From the NCBI GenBank assembly GCA_963693085.1, contig OY856412.1, forward strand, positions 1,065,095,744 to 1,065,159,743: a stretch of DNA of 64,000 bases, in the 5' to 3' direction. The translations under genes were made by a program, and so were the position numbers. This stretch comes from Alisma plantago-aquatica. Taxonomy: Eukaryota; Streptophyta; Magnoliopsida; Alismatales; Alismataceae. The notes beneath the pieces are model-generated. The model was given only the letters and a program-made list of their open reading frames with translations. It did not search any database and was not told where the DNA came from. This document shows positions 21,201 through 33,584 of the stretch, in pieces. How positions within the stretch are numbered: the stretch's first letter is position 1; each line of letters starts with the position of its first letter.

Positions 21201-23857
21201 GAGTTGGGGAATTCATTGCAATCCTTTTCTTGTTGGTCAATAGGTTCATCATTAAATAAGTCAGATAGAGCCAATTCCAAGGGGTCGTATGATTCATCAT
21301 ACTCTTTAGTCAGTTGTGACAATTGCTCAACGCTATCAATCAGATATACTTCTTCCTGTATACTTGGTCTTCTCATGCTTTCAAAAACTTTGAACTCCAG
21401 AGTTTCTTTACCTAACCTGAGCCACAAGGTTCCTTCTTCAACATCAATAAGGGCTCTAGCAGTGGCGAGGAACGGATGGCCGAAGATAAGAGGGTATCTG
21501 GTGTCTTCTTTTATGTCCATGATGACAAAATCACATGGAACATATGTGTCCTTGCCTACCTTGACTGGGATGTCTTCGAGAATTCCTAACGGTCTTTTTA
21601 TCGAATTGTCCGCAAGTTGAATGGTCATAGCAGTTGGAAGCAATTATGCAAACCCTAATCTCTTGCATAGACTGAACGACATAATAGAAATACTTGCGCC
21701 AAGATCTGCCAATCCTTTCTTGCATGATGAGTCACCAATGTGACATGAGATTCCGAAGGATCCTAGATCTTTCTGTTTCTTTGGCATCTTGCTTAGTATG
21801 ATATCTGATGTGGTTGTAGCCAGTTTTACAGTTTCATACTCTTCAGTGATGTACTTCTTGGTGAGAAGCGACTTTAGATACTTGGTCCAGGCTGGTATGT
21901 CATTAAGAGCATCTAAGAATGTTATATCAACATGGAGTTTTTTCATAGACTCTTTAAATTTGATGAATCTTGTATCAAGCTTGGTTTGCCTCAGACGGGA
22001 TGGGAAAGGAACACGAGGCTTATATACAGGAATATACGGCTCTGGTGTCTCAGCTACTTCATCAGCAATCTTTTCAGAACTTCCCTTATCAGTCTCATTT
22101 TCCTTTGGTTGCGATTCTGGTGTGGTCAGGTTTTGGACTGTCAGAGGTTCACTCTCGTCAAGGATAACCACAGTCGTGTTCGTTGGGGGATCCGAATAAC
22201 ATTTCCCTGATCTTGTGGTGACAACCTTCAGCTGCTCAAGATGTTTCTGATTGTTCTCAGGTTGTCCGGCAAAGACTCCAGTTGGTGGCTTAATACTAGC
22301 AGCAAGTTGAGCTAGTTGAGTTTCAATCGCTTTCTATTGGGCTTGTTGGTTGGCTATCATCGTTTGTTGTGTTTGCAATAATTTTTCAATGGTAGATAGC
22401 TTGTCGTCAGAAGGGATGGATCCTGCCTGACCTTGCTGTTGATTTAGGTTCTGATACTGAGAATTGTTTTGATAATTATTGTAGTTTCTGTTCTGAAAAT
22501 TACCTTTGAAGTTTCCTTGATTCCCAAAGTTCTGTTGTTGGTTAAACTGGTAACCAGATGGGCCCCTGGGTTGATTGTTCGGACCAAATTGATGTGAGTT
22601 CATAGCTCCTGAAGGGTTCCCATATTGGAAACCTGGGTGATTCCTATTTTGATTTGGATTGTAATAGTTCTTCCCAGAGACGGTGTTAATAGCATTAAGA
22701 TTTTCCATCTGGAAATTATCTCCTTGTCCACAGGCATTGCTTAAAACAACATCGTAGAGAAAATTGCATGACAGTGTGGAATGATAAGTTCCCTTGCATG
22801 CTTCACAAAACAAAGAAGTCAATTTGACCTGCTCTGGTTGCCTAGTGGGAGAATGTCCTCTTCCAATCGCAACAAGGGATGATTCTATGTGATCTTGCTT
22901 TGCAACTAAGAGCTTTAAAGTTTCAGTTATAGATTTGTATTCTGGGATAGCTTCAGCCATGGCTACCTTTAAGACTCCTTTACTAACAGATCTGCCCCAA
23001 TTGGTTTGATTTTTTGCTCCCAGGGTGACTACTCTCCATGTGCTGTCGTACCTTTGCCGCATGAAGTTCCCTCCAGACGAGGAGTCAAGGAATATCTTTA
23101 TGTCATCCTCCACACCCCTGTAGAATATCTCTATCAGCTGGTTGTTAGGGATTCCATGGTGTGGGCATTTGCGTAGGAGATCCTTGTACCTATCCCAAGC
23201 TTCGGCAAGGGTTTCTCCTGGGACTTGAGTGAAATTTGTGATTCGTCCCCTGATTTCATATGTAAGAGATGGGGGGTAGAACTTTTCCAGAAAAGTGTCT
23301 TGGAGCTGCTCCCAGGTGGTGATAGGTACTTCACTCTGCAGTGAATTGTACCAACTAATGGCTCTATCAGCAAGAGAGTACTTGAAAAGGCGGAGTCGAA
23401 TGGCATCATCAGAGACTCCATTTTGCTTCGTCATAGCACATAGGTCGATGAATCTGAGAAGATGACCTTGGCTGTCTTCAGCTTGTTTACCGTAGAAGGG
23501 GTTGTTTTGAAGCAAAGTTATCCATTGTGCTCTAATCTCAAAGTTGGCAGCTTCGATGGGAGGAGGCTGCACCGGATGATAGAAATTCGCGGCCTTTGGG
23601 ATAGAGAACTCTATAAGATCTTTCTGAAGTTCGGCTGCTTGCGCTGCTGCCTGTGCTGCTAAGATCTCCTGTTGAACCGCATCTCTAGCTTCTTGCATGA
23701 GCCTCTCTCTCTGTGCATTGATGGCTTGAGCCACTCTGCGGGCTACTTCCTTCTCTTGCACCATCCTTGCTTGATTTTCCTGAATATGTCGATGGAAGGT
23801 TCTATCTATTTCGGTATCAAAGCTCGCAGTCAGTCCGGGACTATCCGAACGGTGCAT
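18224..23857 (-). pseudogene. gag-pol polyprotein of element B (three in-frame stops, active sites lost)
   Basis: One continuous frame of about 1878 codons from ATG 23857: gag (core near residues 130-290, CEACKGTYHSTLSC patch, Asn/Gln-rich tail), aspartic protease (LADLGASISIM), RT, RNase H and integrase. It is broken only by TAG 22336-22334, TAA 21646-21644 and TAA 18652-18650. Frame is otherwise kept, but catalytic residues are gone. The RT FMDD box reads FMG through a 6-base loss at about 20375. RNase H has YTYH where YTDH is expected (19742-19744). Integrase has GQVKVSN where the catalytic Glu is expected (18824-18826). The protein could in the past form particles and copy the element; this copy could not, even with read-through of the stops. 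Upstream is the tRNA-Asp primer site, 158 bp from the ATG. Confidence 0.93.
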
Positions 23858-24014
23858 GCACTAACCATTGAAGAGCACCTAAAATTGGAAAAGATTCGAA
23901 AGTGAGATCCACAAAGTAGAATAACGGTCAAGTAGATGAGCGATAGTTTCAAAAAGAAAAGCAAAATCCTAGATTAGTCTTAGAAGAACTAGATTTGACT
24001 GACTGATTTCGTTG

Positions 24015-24032
24015 TCCCCGGCAACGGCGCCA
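24015..24032 (-). other. primer-binding site of element B (tRNA-Asp)
   Basis: Plus-strand tccccggcaacggcgcca is the 3' end of plant tRNA-Asp including CCA, 5 bp from the LTR. Confidence 0.92.
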
Positions 24033-25308
24033 GAATTTGATGTGGTTTTTGAATGCACTAACAAATTCACCCGGGGATGAAATCCCCGAGCTTTTACCAA
24101 AACCAAGTGCAATAATACCACCCGCAAGAGGATGGGTCTTATCACAGTATAGTTGAGTATCGAACCCAAAGGACAATGTTTTTAAGAATCTTTGTCAGTT
24201 AGATCTAGCTCAAGTAAAACTAATATGTAGAACAAAAGGGTGATTTGGGTTGTTTAAACTAAATGCAGGAAAGTAAAAGCTGAATTAAAGATAGGTTCAG
24301 ATCAAAGATATGGAATCGCTGGGATGGTACTGGGTTTGACCACCGCTACATACACAAACATACTTTATTGCAAACAATCCAGGCACGGTATAACACTCCA
24401 AGTAGAGCTGCTGTAGAACTACCCATACGGGCGTTAGGTCCGCGTAAGCATCACCATAGGCAGCAGATTTCTCATCGCCATCCGGATCACATGTCTTACG
24501 GCTCTGAAGATACAGAAATCCACGGAGGTTGTGAACCCCCCATACGGGCGTTAGGCGCACAGAAGCGTCACCAAAGGCTAGATGGCTCATCCCCTCGCAG
24601 ATCATACACTTACTACCTCGATGAAATCCCATCCTATTTCTAGTTTGGGAGTCAGCCACGTTAACGGATAAACAAGCAGGAGGGTGACATGCAAGGAAAC
24701 ATCGACATTTAGCAAGATGATGCAAAATCCAACTAAGGTTGTGAACCGCCTATACAGGCGTTAGGCGCACAGAAGCGTCATTGAAGGCTAGATGGCTCGT
24801 CCCCTCGCGGATCATACACTTACTACCTCAAGGAATCTCCTTCTATTTCTAGTCAGGGACTCAAACTCGTTAAACGACATTCGAACCCATACATTGAAGT
24901 TATCACAACATAGGGAGCACAAAGATGAAAACAAGCATATAACCAACCTACAAGCTTAACGATAAACAACAAAATGAATAGTTATATATATTGCCATGGA
25001 AAGATTAACAAAGAACATGATTTGCATGGGCAGCGGGGCTAGTCCCCGCACCCCAGCGAAAGAGGACTACTCGCTCATGATACGAGATACAAGAAGGATA
25101 GGAGAGAAAGATAGATCCGCCATGAGCTCGGTGCAGAGGGTGGACGCAGCCCGGTGAAGAAGATGTGCTCCTTGCTCTGTCTTCTTTCTCTTCTTGGCCT
25201 CCTTGGATGCAACACGAGTAGTAGGTGGAGTGGAACTTGATCAGGGTGGTGCTCTAGAAGCCTCTCGGCGTCTGGATTCGATGCCTTCAAATGGGGACCC
25301 TGGGGGTC

Positions 25309-25316
25309 TATTTATA
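25309..25316 (-). promoter_or_regulatory. TATA box in the 5' LTR of element B
   Basis: Minus-strand CTATAAATAG downstream of the U3 array; drives the element transcript. Confidence 0.65.
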
Positions 25317-25330
25317 GGTTCAGATCTGAC

Positions 25331-26010
25331 CCCAAACGGTTTGGAGACCGTTTGGGCGCCAAACGGTTTGAAGACCGTTTGGTCGCCAAACGGTCTTGAG
25401 ACTGTTTTGGCACCAAACGGTTTGGAGACCGTTTGGGCACCAAACGGTTTGCTTTGATCGGTCCTGGCCTTGGCGTGGTCGTGCGGCTTTAGTTCTTCAA
25501 TCGATCCTTGCGCTTGCGTCGAACGGTCTTGGGACTGCACGGGACCAAACGGTCTTGAGACTGCATGGGACCAAATGGTCTTGAGACCGCATGGGACCAA
25601 ACGGTCTTGAGACCGCATGGGACCAAACGGTCTTGGGACCGCATGGGACCAAACGGTCTTGGGACCGTATGGGACCAAACGGTCTTGAGACCGTATGGGA
25701 CCAAACGGTCTTGAGACCGCATGGGACCAAACGGTCTTGTGACCGTATGGGACCAAACGGTCTTGGGACCGTATGGGACCGCATCGGACCAAACGGTCTT
25801 GGGACCGTATGGGACCAAACGGTCTTGAGACCGAATGGGACCAAACGGTCTTGGGACCGCATGGGACCAAACGGTCTTGAGACCGCATGGCTTTCTTTGG
25901 CAACCGGTTTCGTCATTCGTTCTTCGTGTATTCCACCAAACGGTCTTGGGACCGCGTGGACCCAAACGGTCTTGAGACCGCAAGGATCCAAACGGTCTTG
26001 AGATCGTATG
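25331..26010. repeat. U3 tandem array, element B right LTR
   Basis: Same 26-bp unit as 15874-16570, with a slightly different number and order of variants, including one shortened unit near 25770. Confidence 0.93.
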
Positions 26011-26186
26011 CATGGAGTTGCTTGATTTTCCTGCATTAAATGAAAAATATTTAGTTAAAATCTTGATTATTGAATCAACTAAGTAGTTTTGTGCATTATG
26101 ATTCACATTAGGGTGAAAAGATGTGGAATAGAGATGAAATTATTCCAAAAAGGTAATTGAATTTCATGATGAGTATGCACTCATCA

Positions 26187-26191
26187 AGAAA
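26187..26191. repeat. target-site duplication of element B, right copy
   Basis: agaaa, identical to 14577-14581. Confidence 0.88.
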
Positions 26192-26759
26192 CAAACATGT
26201 CACATTCTCATATAGGGTTAGGGCTCCACACTATAGTAGATTAGGGTTTTAATCTAGATTTAATCACAGAAGCCTAGGGGCACCACCTCATACTATCTTG
26301 GAGAATCTTAGGGTTGAGGAACATGATTAGGGGTTATTACGCATTATCCAAACATCACTTTACATGGCTTATATATTACTCATAGAATTATATCAACTAT
26401 GTGATCAAACAAGTCTCTCAACTAGCTATCACATTTGTGCCACAACCACTCATGCAACCATGTCATGATCACCCCAAGAAGCACTTGTCGTGACCCCAAG
26501 AAGAAGAGTTGTTGCGACCACCAACCCTATGCATGTTGCAACCACACCAAGGACATGGGTCGTCTTCAACACGAGCAAGCATTCATCTGAAACAGAATCA
26601 AGGTCCTACCATGTTAAGGAAGGAAAGAATGACCTACAACTAGGGCTTCCCAACCCAAAATATCTCATGGGTTGTGACCATCCAAGATGTCATGACCGTG
26701 ACATCCAAAGAGAAGACCCATCTTAACCCCCCCCCTCAAAAAAAAGTGGCCTTACAACC

Positions 26760-26945
26760 GTGACCAAAACCAGGGAAAACACGATGTAACAATTGTGACC
26801 AAAACCACGGTAAATGTGGAGTTATGATTGTGACCAAAATAAGGGTATACATGAGGTTATGGGTGCAACCAAAAACCAGGACAAATGTGGTGTTACAACT
26901 ACGATAAAAACTAGGGCAAAAACAATGTTACGATCATGAGCAAAG
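26760..26945. repeat. 35-bp minisatellite, ~5-6 decayed copies
   Basis: gtgaccaaaacc starts recur at 26760, 26795, 26830 and 26865 (as gcaaccaaaaac), exactly 35 bp apart, then decay at about 26901 and 26936. Confidence 0.75.
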
Positions 26946-29916
26946 CTAGGCATGGTGACCACTAAGGCCAAGCCACCACCAAGACCAAGAACCACAATCA
27001 AACAAGGTCAAAATAGAGATAAATTTGTGACTAAATAGGTGATCCAACAAGGGAAACTCAACGTCACCATAGAGGAAAAACTTCATGAAAAATGGTTATC
27101 AAACCCTAAAAGAAGCTTCATAGAATCATCATAAAAAGGAAACTCAACAGGGGAGAGAAACCAAGATCGTCACCACCCAAAACAAACCAAAACATCATAG
27201 ATCACTAAAACCCTCAATCATCATGCATGCAACTCAACCAAGGTCCAGAAAGGAATGAAAACCATCATGTACCCCTAACACCAAAATCGGTATAAAGGAA
27301 ATTAGGGTTCCAGATTACATCCAAACAAAGCAACATCTTAACATCATCCAAGTTCTAGGTCCATCACCATCCCTTAGCATGTTAAGGAAACTTTTGGAGA
27401 GAGAAAATAGTAACATGCAAGAATAAGGATTGAAATATTACAGGAGGTTAAGAGTTATGTAACCTGTCTTAAAGAAGATCAGCTCCAAGGTAGGAAAACT
27501 CCAAGCAGACGATCAACAAAGAAGATCAAGATCCACTAAAAGCTCCACCTTCAGCAACAAGAGTACCTCAATAAAGAGGAAACACCAAGGTCAAAGAATA
27601 GCTCAAGAAAGAGGGAAAAAAGTGCACGGCCAAACCAAAAGAAAGTAGGGGGAAAAGTGAGAAGAATCTCTCTCTCTCACTTGGGTGTCGCCTTGTCAAA
27701 ACATGACCTATTACCCTTGTGGTGAGAAGCTTACTCTCAAGAACGACCACCATGTCAAAACATGGTCTAGGATCGAGAAAAAGTAAGAAGGTAGGATAGA
27801 AGATCCTAAGAAGACATTAAAAAGGAAGATAAACACTCACCAAGGTTGAAGATGACCAAGGATCACCATAAGTACCACACGCAAGGGTTGGACCACCCTC
27901 AAGGTGCCAAGAGCAGATCCTTCTTATTCCACCAAGATCTAAGATTGTCCAAGCTAGGAAGGAGAATATGGATGGCTGAAAAATATCACTTGCATGGAAA
28001 GAAGAGGGTTTATATAGAAAAGGAGAAGAGAGGTAGGGCAAGGGATGAAGTGTCAATGAAAGAATGCCCCTGAGGGACACTTGTCCACTCAAGAAACTAA
28101 CATGCAACCACATAAAGCCTACATGCAAGGAATGATGAAGCACTCTAGGTTGGATCTCGGTCACCTAGGCCACCCAACACTCATATTGTGACTGCAGCAC
28201 ACCAAGGGAACCATCTATGGTCACGACACACCACCAATGACCACTAGGTTGTGACACAAGGTCACCACAAACCCTAGGTCAAGACACTATTCACAAGAGC
28301 ATCCTTCTTGACCTAAGACATCCAAGACCATCTTGGTCATGACAACCATACCAAAGGGAGGTGTCTCAATTGTGACATCCTCCAACTAGGCCCTAGGCTG
28401 TGACCTAGGTTGAAACAAACCAACAAGGGTCACGTCGTCAAGGCACCCAACCCTAGGAATACCCTAATCACCACTAAGGGAGATACCACTAAACTAAGTA
28501 TCCGACAAGGTTCCCCAAAGCACCAAAACCTCCCTCATGAAGCTAAGAGAGAGAAGGAACACTCTAGAGGTGAAAAATTACAATAATACCCCTTCAAATG
28601 GGTAGTTTGCAATTTGCCCCAAAACTAGCACAGAAAGCACAAACAACATCAAAACAAGCTCAAACTGAAATACTTAAGCTCTCCACATGCTCTAAGATCA
28701 TATCAAAAGATTAGAGAATGGTTCTAAGAAAATAATAAAGATAAAACAAATAGGGTTAGCCCAAAACATGAGTCAGGGGTCTTATATAGACTCAACCAAA
28801 ATCACCTGAACATGCATCAATCAACTAAACCACGACTACATGCCCAATCAAACCATTATAAACCAATATATCTTGTAATATATTGCACCCACACATGATT
28901 TTATTTACAATATTTTAGAGATACATATTATCAGTGATGCCTCAATATCTACTCAAGATTTTAAAACTACACAAATCCAAGTTGGCTAAGGGTTGTACTT
29001 TCATATGCAAACCCGAGCATTAATATAACCCAATTTTTTTAAAACAAAATTGGATATGTGGTAGTAGTGTAGAGGAATTATAAATAGCACATATCATAGA
29101 AAATATAATAATCAATTATAAAATAAATTCAATGATGTAGTGTAGACAGAGATGTTAGTAAAATAGAAAAAAGTATCAAGCTATTAAGTTTAATGGTTTG
29201 GAAATTATGGGTATACGTCAAGGGAAGTATATAGGATTAGTGACAACTGGGAAGGGATTATGATATTTTCTCAAAAGTGAGTTTTTTTTCAAAATAAAAA
29301 GTAAGTAAATTTATGGGTCAAGTAATCTAATTGCAACCTTCATTGTGTTAATGTTTAATCTAGATTTAGGTAACACTTGGCTTTGGATTAGTAGACTTAG
29401 TTTGACTCTAGAATCATGTTTGTTGCATCTCCTTATGATCTTAGTTGGGAAATTGATCCATATCCCCCTTTTGATGTAACAAAACTATGACTATGTGACT
29501 TATAATTTCCATTTTTATTCTATTAGATGTGCCTTGAGTCTCAATCTTGGAATTAATGATATATTACTAATTATTGGATTGTTAGGACGGTTGATATCTA
29601 ACCGTTGTACCTACTCATCTTAGCTCGAATTGTACCCTATTTTGTGAAATGTGACTATCTTGTCTCCATTTTTGAAATGGAAACTTAGGTTTCCATGTGA
29701 TTTCCTATTAATGTCTTAAGTTGCATATTAATTTAATATATGGTCTTATTAATCCATTCTTGTGAAATAGCCTTACAATGGAATCCATTGTAATAATTCT
29801 AACTAAACATAATTATTTCCTCCCTATTTTTCCCATGTATTTATGTCGACATAATTTAATAAATCATAACACTATAGGCAATTATAATTATCTTGTATAG
29901 TTCGTTCATAAATGGT

Positions 29917-30300
29917 ATTTGATGGTGGTGTCTATTTTTGAGTGTGGTGATTTCCTTTTTTCTGTATTTGGTGGTGATACCTTTATACTTACATGATTAT
30001 TGTTGAAATTCAGTGGTTGTGCCTATTCTAGGGACAATAGTGGTGTTGCTTATTTTTGAGTAAATTGGGTGGTGATGCTCATTACTAACAATAACTAATT
30101 TGTAGGAACTTTGTGGTAATACCTTTTCTAAGGTAATTGTTTGGTGATGCCCATTACTCCTTTATCATGAACTTGAGGTGATGATGCATCTTTCCTCAAT
30201 TTTGGATGGTGATGTCCATTTGTATAAGGTGGTTATGCATCTTTTTTTTCATATCGAACGGTAACTCCCATTAGTTTATAGTGGTGATGCTATGAACTAT
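29917..30300. repeat. degenerate ggtggtgatgcc-type repeat
   Basis: About ten imperfect copies of a tggtggtgatgcccatt-like motif at irregular 30-50-bp steps. Confidence 0.5.
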
Positions 30301-31540
30301 TTTTTGAATCTTATTCTAGCCTTTTCATAATAAAAACATGCTTTTTATAGTTACAAACTATATTGTAATTAACTCAGTATATGGTATATGTATTGACCTA
30401 TTGTTAAATAATTTATCTTGACATTCATTTGGATGACAATATTTCACTTGCTTGATTGGAAGCCTTGTTATCTTTAATAATTTTCTCTTTTCTTTTATCA
30501 TTCCCAATCCCCCATTATAAGCACTTACCAATTTTAGCTAACAACTTTTATCTCTTCTTTTTTGTGGCTTTGCTTTCAACCATTTTGTGAATCTGCCATT
30601 ACATACTAATTGAATATACAAGATGTTTCACTTAGTGATCAATTATATTGGGGCTTGAAATTTTATATATTTTTTCTTTCATTCAAATGAGTAACGTGTG
30701 GTGCCCCTATCGGGTCACGCTCATTACATTCTCATCCATGTTAGGTTGTCTATGTGGTTTGCTTGTGGATGTACGCATGAGATTCCACATATTTTATTTT
30801 TGTTCTTTATTAATCTAACCGCCCATAGATACCTACCACTCTCTAGTGATTTTCTCTAGCCACTTCATCGATGATTACATCAGAGTTCATGTTGTGAAAA
30901 GCTCCTGATATCTACTACTATCTATATCCATCTAGAATCTAATACCTCCTGAACTCCAAATGCTAGCAGGACACAAGAAGTGAGTGTAACCACATGCTCT
31001 TTGTATCTTTTCCATTTTGTTTACATCTGTCATAGCATTCATTACAAAGACTATTTTTGAATAGTCCCTAATCATTTCAACTTTCGTTCTGTTTGTGAAA
31101 CTGGATGACACAACGGCATTTCAGAATCTACAATTACAAATATCCCCTTCCCCAAAGTGGTTTCTACTAGAAGGTATTTATAAAAGAACTGGAATATGAC
31201 TCTAAACTGACCTCGAATGTAAGTATAAATCTCTTCAAGAAGTAATAAGACGAAGTAGCGAAAGTGGAAATATAGCTGAAAACGCATAAGAAGAAACTAC
31301 TGGAGTGTCATAAAGAGACTATTTTGCAAGATAATTGCCATTTGCCGCAAATCTGCGTCTGCGGGTGCTGTGCCTTGCTATCCACAACATCGACACGCTC
31401 GACCGTTGCAAATCTGCGACCCCGAAAGCCACGAGATGAAATTTACACTGTGGAGGCCATCTGCGGCTCGCGCTTCTTGCACTCCAGGAAGGGCATCGGG
31501 GCGCTTCTTGCACTCCGCTTTGTCGCCCTTTTCTGTACTT

Positions 31541-31697
31541 TTACTCGCCTCCGGCTGTGGCGTAGACTCCGGCAGGTGTTGGAGTCGCCTCCTCCCCGTG
31601 AATATCATCCTCAGCATCTTGTTGCCGGTGTTCTTTGGTGAGGTGGGCCTTCTCCTCCTTCGGTGCTTCTTTCTGCACTACTCTCAGGAGCCATGAA
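31541..31697 (-). CDS. possible second exon of the GC-rich island gene
   Basis: After a plausible acceptor (cgatcag, AG at 31699-31698) the minus strand stays open to TAA at 31543-31541. It codes a charged, Pro/Glu-rich stretch (QKEAPKEEKAHLTKEHR), similar in composition to the tail of the zinc-finger frame at 32290-32670. A neighbouring frame continues open to 31378. No matching donor could be fixed. May be an exon, a decayed exon or chance in GC-rich DNA. Confidence 0.2.
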
Positions 31698-32289
31698 CTG
31701 ATCGATAATGAGAACTGGACCCTTGTGGGCGGCGCGGAAAGGATCAGCACAAGAACGCAGCTAGCGGTGACGTAGCTTGGTCGGGTTGCAGGAGGAACAG
31801 GGGGCCGAGGATTATAGTATAAATTCCCGTACCCAGCCCACGGAGGTATTGAAGATATGAGGGGCACGCTGCAGGGTGATTAGTGAGGAGAAAATATTCA
31901 CTGCAAGAACTTTGAACTGATGACTATGAGAAATATAGGAAACACTGCCTTGAAACAGAGATAACATGTACATATTGTAAGTGTAGGAGTTTTGTCACGA
32001 GAAACAGTAAATGCTTTTGAAGTCCACGAGCAAATTAACTGAACAGAGTAAAATTAGCAGTTACGTTGAGCAGATTTCAAGCTGCTCAATTGACTTGAAT
32101 GTGAGCTCAGTTATGCTCAGGAGTCAGGACACAACAACTAGCAAAAAGAATGGTTTTTCTGATGCAAAACAAAAGATGGAACGGTCGAAGTGAGGAGACT
32201 CCAAAAGTTCTTGTGGGGCGTGTGAGGCGAATTGAGGAAAGAACGGACAAGAACACGCTATTTCGGTGATCTTGTCTTCGACTTCCCAT

Positions 32290-32670
32290 TCATCCGCGCG
32301 TCGATCCATCTTGTCCTCCGCCTTCATCTGCTCCTTCGCACTCTCTGTTGGTCGGTGCAGCGAGGTCCGGCGCAGCGTCTCCAGCATCGGCGACCGTTGC
32401 CACGTCGTCCTTCGGGGTCACCCTTTTGCCCTCCGCCGCCGCTTTGTCCTCCTCGGTCGGCGCAGCTGGCTCCTCTGCCTCAGCCTCCGCCACTGCACCC
32501 GACGCTGCGATTTCGCATTTCCGTAGGTGAACGGACATCCTCATCTTCGCTGGCAGTTTTCTGCCGCAGAGTTCGCAGACCGTCGGATCTTTCTTCGGTG
32601 CCGCTTTCCGGGTGTCACGAACTTGGCTTTTCGCCAATGCCCGCCAGGAAGAGATGCCCTTCTTGGGCAT
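32290..32670 (-). CDS. small C2HC zinc-finger protein, unknown function
   Basis: 126 residues with ATG 32670 in a good plant context (gatcgaaATGCCC). A basic N-terminal part with several Lys/Arg is followed by a zinc-finger-like motif CELCGRKLPAKMRMSVHLRKC (residues about 32-52, C-x2-C-x12-H-x3-C) and an acidic Ala/Glu-rich, probably disordered tail. It stands in a GC-rich island of about 1.6 kb in AT-rich sequence, with a TATA-like box about 175 bp upstream and no intervening ATG seen. I do not recognise the family. DNA or RNA binding is an inference from the finger alone. The stop at 32290 may be the true end, or the last codons may be intron if the 31.5-kb segment is an exon. Confidence 0.5.
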   Translation of the reverse strand: MPKKGISSWRALAKSQVRDTRKAAPKKDPTVCELCGRKLPAKMRMSVHLRKCEIAASGAVAEAEAEEPAAPTEEDKAAAEGKRVTPKDDVATVADAGDAAPDLAAPTNRECEGADEGGGQDGSTRG

Positions 32671-32842
32671 TTCGATCTGCTGGGCGAGACCAGAGGCTGG
32701 TTACGCGAGCGAAGGAGGAAGGCAAAGGTCGGTGCGTTCGTAGAGGAAAACGGAGAAGTTCAAGTGAATACTATCAAGCTGCGGCTACGAGGTGTGTTTT
32801 ATGCTAGCGGATTTGCTATTCCACAGGAGCACGCTGCTCGCT

Positions 32843-32850
32843 CTTATAGA
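32843..32850 (-). promoter_or_regulatory. TATA-like box of the zinc-finger gene
   Basis: Minus-strand TCTATAAGAG followed by a GC-rich leader of about 150 bp to the ATG. Confidence 0.4.
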
Positions 32851-32930
32851 TGCCGCCGCGTGTTTACAAGATTTAATCCAAACCGGCTTTACTCATCTGT
32901 ACCCAGACATGGACGGACATCATCTTAGGA

Positions 32931-33584
32931 CTAGCGTACTCCTGCCAAAAGAGGGAGCAGCAAATCGTTACTCGTGTTTTATACACGCTGACGCCGACTG
33001 GCATTTAGAGGAGTCGTCAACTAAAAATGCTAAACACATAAAATCATGTTCACACTAAAAATGCATTAAGATCCAATTAATTTATTTTTCCGAAACATTA
33101 TTTATCACATGCTTTGGCTAACTTTTAACTAACACGGATTTTGTTTTGAGCTGTCCGACTACACCCGCAGACTCACAAATTCAGACATTTTAAAACCGGT
33201 CATAGGTCGAAATTTTTAGCCCACAACCGCGCACATTTATATGGATCTGCAGATAAGTAGGTCCACTAATGGATATGCTTAGACTCAGACGGCTAAACCC
33301 GCTATATTTAATTGCCTAAATAATATGCTATTACATCATACTTTACTAGTCTATTTAATATAATACTTCAAATTACATGTTACTCTAATTATAATATAAA
33401 GTTAAAAGTAGTCATCAAATAAAGGAATAATTTACAAGAACAAGTAACATATGTAACTTTAAAATAAAATTAGTTACATGATATGCTACATTATTTTACT
33501 ACAAAAATGTAAATAATTAACTCAATTATCTTTAATTCACAAAGTATTACATTATTAATATAATCATTGCATATGTATGTCCTA
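32931..33584. other. AT-rich intergenic sequence
   Basis: No gene or clear repeat recognised. Confidence 0.5.

Larger units (their letters stand above)
14582..26186 (-). mobile_element. element B: Athila-type Ty3/gypsy LTR retrotransposon
   Basis: A complete 11.6-kb element on the minus strand: 5' LTR 24038-26186, tRNA-Asp primer site, one gag-pol frame, a non-coding 3' interior, purine tract and 3' LTR 14582-16747, bounded by a perfect 5-bp duplication. Its proteins are close relatives of element A's, but the R and U5 parts of the LTRs are largely unlike A's. The LTR pair differs by about 8 substitutions in the first ~150 bp by eye, so the insertion is not recent. No env-like frame is present. 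Confidence 0.94.
24038..26186 (-). repeat. 5' LTR of element B
   Basis: 2149 bp, direct copy of 14582-16747. Confidence 0.94.
26192..31300. other. non-coding, probably repeat-derived sequence
   Basis: No coding frame longer than 115 residues and none that looks like a gene. 26.2-28.9 kb is rich in gtgacc, ccaaaacc and caagacc motifs; 28.9-31.3 kb is AT-rich. A minus-strand TATATAAG at about 28785 could be an old LTR promoter, but I cannot place LTR borders. Confidence 0.45.

Noticed and set aside
27568..28164. Two minus-strand frames of 61 and 115 residues
   Set aside because: Hydrophobic low-complexity translation of a repeat-derived region, no motif or plausible promoter.
31324..31696. 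Plus-strand frames of about 105 residues in the GC-rich island
   Set aside because: They mirror the minus-strand frames, have no start context and show no motif.
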